The translations under genes were made by a program, and so were the position numbers. A DNA stretch of 64,000 nt from Alviniconcha marisindica (Eukaryota > Mollusca > Gastropoda > Provannidae): assembly GCA_018857735.1 (NCBI GenBank), contig JABMCL010001782.1:348501-412500 (forward strand). The letters are read 5' to 3'. Shown in pieces: positions 56,501 to 64,000 of the stretch (positions are counted from its first letter, which is position 1; the number at the start of each line of letters is the position of its first letter). The notes under the pieces are model-generated. The model was not told the origin of the DNA. It did no database searches and worked only from the letters and a program-made list of their open reading frames with translations.

Positions 56501-58628
56501 CTGATTCACTCCAAGTTCTTCCCAGCACTCCAGGGACCCAAGACCAAAATGAGCTCCAGTGAACCAACGTCCTCCATCTTCCTCACAGACAAACCCAAAC
56601 AGATCAAAGATAAGGTGAGGGGAGGGGGGCTTGTGAGGCAACTTCGTGACAGTTTTTGTTGGTTTGTACTTCATTGATCCCTTGCAGGAAATTTGGGTTG
56701 TCTCACCTGGGTAAGGCTACAGCAGTCATAAGAGTAGTGCTGCCCATTCCTACCAATGTGTGCAGTAGTTTTGTGTATCCAGACAGTGGTATGGCTCCCA
56801 CTGTTTGGGATTTTTAACGTGGGCATAGATGTTGATACATGCTGTTGCACATAGGGACTGTGCAAATACTGCTAGATGGTCTGCACTGAAAGCTGACTGG
56901 GAGAAAAATCCCTAGCCGCACTGGAGAATTGAACCCACATCTGTGTTGCACCTGGCTTTTTGGTCAGATGCTCTGTTGACCAAGTCATCCTGCCCCTAAG
57001 CTTGTCCAGTCTGCTTTAGGACTTGGAACATATACAGTATATTGTTGTTTGTTATCATCCTTTGCTGACCTACATGTTGGCCACCGAACTGCCTGAATTG
57101 ACCTCTTGCATTTAGCTGGATAGCTCTGCCCACTTATACAAGAGGAGTAAAGACACAGTGTGTATTCAAGCTCAGGCTATTCATTATTACTGGACTGTAA
57201 CTTCTCTTTCTACCCCTCCCCCCATCCAATATTGTGTCTGTTTGTGGGATTCTTTCTTTCTGCTTCAGCATGCACAGTCTGGCTTCAGAGATGTTGCTCC
57301 CATACTGTTTTGTGTGGTCCCCAATTCACCCTGCCTCCCCACCCTGCCCCCAAAGTGCATAAAAAAGACCTCTTGATAGTTTCGTGTAAAGTTTTGAATA
57401 GTGAAAGATTCTTTGAGTGCTACACCATGTGCGACTTGGATGAAGTGTTGCTGCAGAAACTATGTTTGTGGAGTCATGAAACCCTGAAGGCTTTCCTGAG
57501 TACTGTGTTCTTTTGATAATCCATCATGCTTGCATTTGATTTTCTGCAGATCAACAAGTATGCATTTTCTGGGGGACGTGACACCATGGAAGAACATCGT
57601 AAATATGGCGGCAACTGCGATGTGGACGTGTCTTACCAGTACCTGCGTTTTTTCCTGGAAGATGATGAAAAGCTGGAAAAAATCCGTCAGGTTGGTGTCT
57701 GTGATGTGTGGTCAACTTGAGCAAAGGAGCAACACTTTCTTTTTCCACCTTGCCTTGTGAACCCATGGTTTATTTGTTGAAAACAGAAACAAACAAAAAT
57801 GGAAGAAAAAGGAACTAAGAGGTGCAGGTCAGCTTCACCAGTGTGTGCTCAGTCATACAGGCCGACACCACTGTAATGCCAGTAAAAGCTTTGTAGGATG
57901 GGGGTGTTATACATTGATGACTTTTTAATGATAACTGAAGATTACAAGGTGAAGCAGGTCTTTGGTGCTGAAGCTGCATTGTATTCCAAACCTCAGGATG
58001 CTGCTGTTTTGACAGTTGTTGACCTGCACACCTCAGTATGACCAAATGTATCTCTTAGGCAGGTGGCTGGGATTTAACAATTGTGTAACCATACTCCCCC
58101 CCCCCCCCCCCCATCATGATGCATTTAATTTTTAACATTTTACCAACACAACACTCGTTTGGTGGTGCCGATTTCTGTTGCCAGTGCTCTCTCACTGGCA
58201 CAGGCACAGTTGTCACACACTGGACTCGTTTCGATTTCTGTGGTAAAGGTTGCTGCAATTACTTTGGCTTCTAAACTGATCGTCCTAGTCTGTCTTCAGT
58301 TTAGCTTTGCACTCGTACAAAATGTGACACCATGTTATGCTTCTAGTACTCAGACTGTGTACTATCTGAGCTAACCTCAGCAGTTGACTTTGCAGGCAGA
58401 TGTGCTTTTCTCTAGTCTAATGTATAAACTGATGCATTTCAGATCCACTGTTTTTGCTTTTGTTAACAGGACTACACAAGTGGTGAACTTCTTACGGGCT
58501 TTCTGAAGAAGGAGCTGATCGGAGTTTTACAGAAGCTGGTTGCTGAGCACCAGGAGCGTCGTGCTAAAGTCACAGATGAGGTGGTGAAACGTTTCATGAC
58601 ACCAAGAAAGCTGAAGTACGACTATTGA
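51246..58628 (+). CDS. WARS1: Cytoplasmic tryptophanyl-tRNA synthetase, downstream orthodox copy
   Basis: This enzyme has the same reaction as the copy at 40111. Exons: 51246-51384, 52156-52264, 53723-53842, 54135-54317, 54960-55167, 56441-56614, 57550-57690, 58470-58628; phases match the first copy exactly and give 410 residues. [39 protein letters not shown] (HIGH-equivalent 112-115), [41 protein letters not shown] (289-293) and [20 protein letters not shown] follow the animal consensus closely. It lacks any WHEP-like N-terminus in this exon. One departure is [12 protein letters not shown] where human has VTFNQVKGIFGF. I chose ATG 51246; the in-frame ATG at 51180 would lie in what looks like an acceptor-containing leader (GGCTTAGGCAG). 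Candidate poly(A) signal AATAAA at 58966-58971. Confidence 0.94.
53450..53503. repeat. CA microsatellite in WARS1 copy 2 intron 2
   Basis: (CA)n about 50 bp long. Another CA tract sits just after the exon 1 donor (51414-51430), and mixed CA/ATGCA repeats occupy 51660-51790. Confidence 0.9.
54420..54540 (+). mobile_element. tRNA-derived SINE (family 2), head fragment
   Basis: GGGATGCAGCTTAGTTGGTT and GAGCGTTTGGTCC form the tRNA-like head, followed by GGGGATTTTTCTCCTGGCCC and ACGTTCAGTGCAATG as in the copy at 31075. The central block is missing. Confidence 0.6.
55690..55850. repeat. Two-copy tandem duplication, about 85 bp
   Basis: Both copies carry GCGGCTGGCAAGATTGCTG (one base shorter in the first), GTTATAACTTCAT-type sequence and TTGTAAGGGYATMGAGTACT. 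It lies in intron 5 of the second WARS1 copy. Confidence 0.8.
56730..56998 (-). mobile_element. tRNA-derived SINE (family 2), fullest copy
   Basis: On the minus strand the head carries a tRNA-like start (GGGGCAGGATGACTTGGTCA) and a box-B-like GGTTCAATTC, then GGGATTTTTCTCCCAGTCAG and CTTTCAGTGCAGAC, then the central CAGTGGGAGCCATACCACTG block. It matches 22325-22535 and, inverted, 31075-31320. Confidence 0.75.
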
Positions 58629-58965
58629 CGACTGTGAACGTAGCTGAAGAAAAAACAAACTTTTGAATGAAAAAACAAAACAAAAGCTGGTTGCAGTGTA
58701 GGGCTGGATGTGAAACTATGTGAAATAATAACTGGTGGTGCTTGCATGTATACATGCTGATGCATAATTATATATGTGCGTGTGTGTGTGAGTGTGTGTG
58801 TATTCATGCTTCTGTGTGTGTGTGCGTGTGTGTGGGTGCGTGCTTGCATGTGACCATTCACAGGACACCAGAAAGCAGTCTCTGTAACCATGTACAACCT
58901 GGTTGCAGCTACTCCTGTACTGTGCTTGAAGTTTGTTTTTGCAGAACTGGGACAGGCGCATTATA

Positions 58966-58971
58966 AATAAA
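58966..58971 (+). terminator. Candidate poly(A) signal for WARS1 copy 2
   Basis: AATAAA 338 bp after the stop codon. It coincides with a LINE-tail-like stretch (GGCGCATTATAAATAAA followed by ATT repeats), so the signal may have been supplied by a retrotransposon remnant. Confidence 0.4.
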
Positions 58972-59087
58972 ATTTTTTATTATTATTACTAAGATGCCCT
59001 TTTGGGGGGCCCCTGCAGCTTTCCTTTTTTCGTTTTGCTTGGACCAGAACATGGTGATAGGTTGCTACTTTAGTGACTGGAAGACAA

Positions 59088-59577
59088 GGCAAAGAGGGAG
59101 GACAGTTTAAGCATGACAGGCAAAAGACAGGGCACAGAGAGAGGACAGCTGAAGCATGACAAGGCAAAAGACAGGGCAAAGAGGGAGGACAGCTGAAGCA
59201 TGATGAGGCAAAAGACAGGGCAGAGAGGGAGGACAGTTGAAGCAGGATAGGACAAAGAGGGAGGACAGTTGAAGCGTGTCAAGGCAAAAGACAGGACAAA
59301 GAGGGAGGACAGTTGAAGCATGACAAGGCAAAAGACGGAGCAAAGAGGGAGGACAGTTGAAGCATGACAAGGCAAAAGACAGGGCAAAGAGGGAGGACAG
59401 TTGAAGCATGACAAGGCAAAAGACAGGGCAAAGAGGGAGGACAGTTTAAGCATGACAAGGCAAAAGACAGAGCAAAGAGGGAGGACAGTTGAAGCATGAC
59501 AAGGTGAAAGACGGGGCAAAGAGGGAGAACAGTTGAAGCATGACAGGACAAAAAGGGACAGTTGAAGCATGACAAAG
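59088..59577. repeat. Minisatellite, about 44-bp unit, roughly 11 copies
   Basis: The unit is GACAAGGCAAAAGACAGGGC followed by AAAGAGGGAGGACAGTTGAAGCAT, with indels. Minus-strand frames of 100-166 codons (repeating SSLFALSFALSCFNCPP) result from the repetition and are not supported as a gene. Confidence 0.9.
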
Positions 59578-61651
59578 CAATGGCACTTATTTAACTCTAG
59601 TCATTTTTAGATACATTCGTGTCAGTGGCTTGTCAGGAAAATAGCCCTATGATTTTTGCACAGGCATTATGCTTTCTGATCTGAAGAACATGTACGGGGC
59701 ATTCAAAACTGCATAAAATATGTGTGAAGCGTGCATTAATGTGATCCTTACTGGCTAATGGGCTTCGGAAGCTAGTCACACAACTGTGGCAGTGTCATCC
59801 ACTGTAGGGGTCATGCATAGCAGGTTCTGCTGTGATTATTTTCTACAAGCTTTCTGTCAGGTGGACAAGTCCAAGGTAGGGATATCTTTGTGAAATTACT
59901 ACAGAAAGGTGAGTACATGATGTAACCTTGTGGGTGTGTTTCCATTCCATATGTTTTGGGGATGACTTCCCCTCTCCCCGAGCTCCCCCCACCAGCACCA
60001 TACACCTTATTAATTGTATTTGATGTATGCATGGAGATGAATATTTTAATGAAACATTTGATCAAGAGAACAATCGTAGTACCATAATTCTTTCAAACCA
60101 CTCTTTATCGGTGTCGGTTTTTGTTGTTGCTTTCTTAGACTTGACTGTCCATCATTCATGCTGATAATTGCCTTGCTGTTAGATTGTGAGATGAATGTAC
60201 GTGCATGTTGGAAAGTGATATGCTTGAAATGCTGTCACTTTTGTGACTGAATGTGACAGTGAAGGAAACCAGGGATTAAAAAACCTGCTCTACCACTAAG
60301 CTGTAGTGTGTGTGTGTGTGTGTGTGTGTGCATGTACTTGTCTCGGTGTGGGTGTATGTGTGCACATGTGTGCTGGATCAAACATATCTATATCCAGAAA
60401 TAAGTGTGTGTGTACATGTGTGCTGGATCAAACACATGTCCAGAAACGGGTACAGGGAACTAGAAAATGGTAGTCATCAATTGTAGAACACACATCACTG
60501 CATCAGCTGGCAAACCTGTGACAATTGGCTCGACGGGCCCATGATGCTCACAAAGGTTATTTTTTGCATTCACTTAACTCCACATAATCAGACAAAAAAG
60601 GTACACACATACTGCAGTTTTGTATATTTAACACATCATGTGAACAAATCCAGAAGAAAAAAAATCCTCTTTAATAAGAGGAATTTTTTTTTGGGATTAT
60701 GCATTCATCCAAAGCATGTACAACCATCTGTGTGTATGCATTAATACATGTGTGTGAGAAAACAAGTGTGACTGGTCTGAAAAGCAAGGAGACATGCACT
60801 CTAAACTCCTTACATACAGCAGCGCCAGCACAGTAAATAACAGACGTAAAACAACCAATCCAATGAACAGGGCTTGGTTCAAATGACCGACATCTCATTT
60901 TCAGTAGAACACTGTGACGAGCACAAATTTACAAATCAAATGTGTTACAGCAATGAGTGTAACCAAGACATTTATGTCTGCAGAATAAGTTACGACAAGA
61001 ACATTAACTGTACAACAGTATCACAGCTATCACAGCGGTGTAGAATCACAGCAAACCCGAGTGCACTTACTACTTGCACAAAGCAGTTTTGAAGTCTGAA
61101 CGCTTCAGATACACGCACTGAATTGTATCAAGGTAAAAATTGATAATCTGCGCAATCATCTTTATCATGCATATGTAAGACATATTTGCAGAGCTCTCAT
61201 TCCCTGTTTTGATACTTCTTCCATAGTTTTCTTTATACTTTTGCATTGCTTAAAAGAAAAAGAAAAAAAAAGATCACCATTTCATTTGGTGGGAATTTAA
61301 ATTTGTGTCAAAGTTGTGCTTTTACAGGGAAGTCCTTGCACACATATTCAGTTTTGTTTGTTTGCTGGCCATACGGTTCGCCCTGATATAACCGTACTGG
61401 TTGACTGGGCATAAAACACCAACTTACTTACTGGCCGTATGGTCTGTTGTATTTAATTTTCAGAAACATTCAAGCCATGAAGAGACTTCTTTTTTGTAAA
61501 AGTGTACATATTAGAAAAATGCCTTTCTTTTGCGTAACTCATTCAACACATGTGTTAAATTTCAGCATGCATCGATATTTGGCAGTGACCAAAAAGTTCA
61601 CAAAACAACTACAACAGCAACAAACCCAACAACTTCGCAACAAGGAAATCC
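59578..61651. other. Spacer with no recognised gene
   Basis: It contains a GT tract and a short duplication (GTGCTGGATCAAACA at about 60371 and 60421), and otherwise AT-rich single-copy-looking DNA. A SINE-tail-like piece (GGCATAAAACACCAACTTAC) lies near 61408. Confidence 0.5.
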
Positions 61652-63228
61652 TCAGGCATAGAACACTGGAACCTCCATCAGTTCTTCTCCTAAACTATCC
61701 TCTTCGTCATCCTTCTCCTTTTCGTCTTCGTGATACTTTTCCTTATCTGACAGGACCTTCATGTACTCTTCAGTGGCTGAGCCTCTGATGGTGGATGTGT
61801 CGTCTTCACTGTCTGTCTCAGTGGTACCAGAGGTAGAAGATGTTTGTTTCCCAATCTGTGAAAGAATGAGATAAATGAGGAATCCCTTCCATCACTGTGT
61901 CAAAGTGTGTGTCACTGAAAGCTTTTAAATGAACTAGCATTCTCAGAACTGAGCAACAACAAAAATAAATCTTGAAGTGCTTGGAAAAGGTGGCAAGAAC
62001 AATTTTACACAGTAAACATTTTGTGATTGAAAGTACTGTGTCAATGACGCCTTTTCGTGTGCACTTTCCTGTGTTTTGCGCTCTTTTCAGCCTTTTAGTT
62101 TGGTGTCACTGAAGTGTTTTTGATGTCATGGATAGGACACCAGAAGCTGTCAGTTTTTCATACAGTAGTGTAGGTAGTATTGCTTAATGTCCTCAGATGT
62201 CGGTTGACATATTAGGGACAAGCTGAGACAAATGCCGAAGCATGGTTCAATAGAGCTTTACGTCCACGGAAACCGGAAGGCTTGTTAGGATGGACAGCCC
62301 AGGATGGCCACCTCGACTCTCACACAGCTCCTGAACTATGTAGTTTTGCATACAGGTCACAGAAGAAATATATACATGGTTTCATTTCTGTTGCTGTTTT
62401 TGTTTTTATTCTGTGGTGTTCTTCTCTCTCTGCGAGAGTAGACTTTTGAAGATATATCGTGACATTCCAGAAAAGTGGTGATCTACTGGGTTAACCACAA
62501 GATATTTCTAGGTCATGATAATAGGTCTTTTTCAGTAAAATTATCTAGCTGTCGAAAGTACATACATACAGTTTTACTCACAATAGTGCCCCTCTCAATC
62601 ACACTAACACTGTCACAGTGACATGCTTAATTAAAATAACACACACATACATGTATACACGCATGCACACATGCACATGTAACACACACACACACACACA
62701 CACACACAACCCATGCCTTTTCACAAATGCACACACCATAAAATTCAGGAGTAAAGGTGAAGAAGAAAAAAAGGTACTTAAAATCGTATCACTATATCAA
62801 CACTCGATCTTTGCAAAAAGTTGCATCATGATATTTATGAGTAAAAGTAAGGAATCAAAAGACTTCAAAACTTATTGCACTAGCACAACATAACAAGCAT
62901 CCCAGCACCAAATCGTTAACATCAGTGTCACAAAATTAACATACTTGGACCTTTTCTTCACCCAAGATATGCCCATCCCACCCTCCACTCAAGTTAAAGT
63001 ATACATGCCAATAATTACCTGATTCTGTGATGAGTCATCAGAAGTTGTCTCTGACGTGATGCTGGAGAGTGTAAGGTCAAGGTCAGTTGTGGTTTCGCTC
63101 TCAGTGTCCATGTGGTTTTCTCTCAGGTATGTCTTAATGGCATCCACAGTGGATTTCTTGACCTTGTTGCCGTGCAGAACAATCTTGCTGAGGCCACCCA
63201 GGTGGTTCTGTACAAGGTGCAGGATCAG
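61652..63228 (-). CDS. Unrecognised gene, last two coding exons (acidic C-terminus)
   Basis: Exons 63228-63019 and 61855-61652 join in phase 0 with good GT-AG sites (acceptor TTTGCAG, donor CAGGTAATT, acceptor TTTCACAG). They end EVPVFYA and a stop. The first exon encodes VQNHLGGLSKIVLHGNKVKK followed by STVDAIKTYLREN, which resembles the last unit of a ribonuclease-inhibitor-type leucine-rich repeat (L..LSKI.LHGN). The remaining about 100 residues are Ser/Thr/Asp/Glu-rich and likely disordered. The gene continues beyond the right edge or into unrecognised exons after 63230. I cannot name the family with confidence. Confidence 0.65.
62165..62345. mobile_element. Dispersed repeat (family 3), copy 2
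   Basis: It matches 4345-4520 almost base for base from GCTTAATGTCCTCAGATGTC to CACACAGCTCCTGAACTATG. It lies in the last intron's 5' flank region of the partial gene's 3' neighbour sequence, between its two exons. Confidence 0.65.
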
Positions 63229-64000
63229 CTGCAAAGGAAAGGTAACATGCATTAAAAAAGAATAGACAGAAACAGCACAGAAAGAATACCGCTCAATACC
63301 GCAAGAGATCAAACTGGTAGCATGTCAATTTCCCTAGACAAAGCAAGTGAAAATTGACAAACAAAATCAAAAGCATTAAGAACAAGGAACCACTCAGTGC
63401 CCTAATGAGTGCACAGTGCTGATAATTGTGATTAACTGGTGAGAGAAAGAAAAAAAGATTTCTAAAAAGGTTATTGCAACTAGATTTACTTGTTGCTCTT
63501 CATATATATTATATATAAGTAGTTGTAACTTCATGTACCTGTTTTTAGTTTTATTTATAAGAAATGTTTCTGATGCTACACTCTTTTTTCTTTTTTATGA
63601 AATGGGCAGAAAATGTAATCTTGCAGGACATCGCAGATAAGAAAAGCTAGAAATAAAATGGCAAAACCAACAGCAAGAAATCAAAAGATAAGAAAAGCTA
63701 GAAATAAAGTGGCAAAACCGACAGCAAGAAATCAAACCTCCACCAGAACATCTTTTTCTTCCATAGAGTGACCTTCATCATATTAAAGATCATGCCACTT
63801 ACAGGTTGCGCCCCAAAAAATAAAAATAAAATAAAAATCTTACAAACAAACAAACACTGACTTTGAGTGTCTCATAGGCATTTCACATCTCTGACTAGGC
63901 CAATATTGCTACTGTAGCGGTCACCAGAGGCAAACCCTGACCGGCACAGCCCTAGCCATCATCAACACCACTTATTGGTGGGATGGGGTGGGGCCTATTC
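63229..64000. other. Right edge, probably intron of the partial minus-strand gene
   Basis: I see no further exon with credible splice sites. A 50-bp direct duplication lies near 63638-63738 (AAGATAAGAAAAGCTAGAAA, twice). Confidence 0.4.

Noticed and set aside
59070..59575. Minus-strand frames of 98-166 codons with Cys-rich repeats
   Set aside because: They arise from the 44-bp minisatellite, appear in several frames at once, and contain no domain.

Overview
The window is animal nuclear DNA. All five recognised genes are split by GT-AG introns of roughly 0.4 to 3.6 kb. They encode metazoan proteins, and the non-coding part is full of tRNA-derived SINEs, small DNA transposons, minisatellites and CA/GA/TA microsatellites. 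Protein similarity and repeat style fit a lophotrochozoan, most likely a marine mollusc such as a gastropod, but nothing in the window fixes the species. No bacterial operon, CRISPR array or rRNA is present.

Layout. 1-6.2 kb: repeat-rich intergenic DNA with SINEs and three tiny palindromic insertions. 6.6-24.1 kb, minus strand: the ciliary dynein-2 light intermediate chain gene DYNC2LI1 in 14 coding exons, with large repeat-filled introns. 24.1-24.5 kb: short divergent promoter region. 24.5-28.1 kb, plus: KIFBP (KIF-binding protein) in two exons. 29.7-38.9 kb, minus: WDR25, five coding exons, convergent with KIFBP. 38.9-40.1 kb: divergent promoter region. 40.1-46.2 kb and 51.2-58.6 kb, plus: two tandem genes for cytoplasmic tryptophanyl-tRNA synthetase, each with eight coding exons at identical phases. 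58.6-61.6 kb: minisatellite and microsatellite DNA. 61.7-63.2 kb, minus: the last two exons of an unrecognised gene with an acidic, Ser/Thr-rich C-terminus.

The neighbours do not form one pathway. DYNC2LI1 (intraflagellar transport) and KIFBP (kinesin regulation) both concern microtubule motors and share a divergent promoter region. The two synthetase genes are a tandem duplication: the downstream copy looks orthodox, and the upstream copy has drifted at otherwise conserved positions, including the anticodon-binding loop.

The most unusual signals are outside the coding sequence. (1) There are three copies of a 34-42 bp palindromic insertion, each with an 8-bp target-site duplication, within 1.4 kb. 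(2) Three unrelated genes each carry, in the intron just upstream of an exon, tandem copies of that exon's own acceptor-proximal end. (3) A roughly 410-440 bp inverted-repeat element occurs twice with 6-bp target duplications, one of them proven by insertion into a satellite array. (4) A one-base splice-phase mismatch breaks the otherwise complete DYNC2LI1 model.
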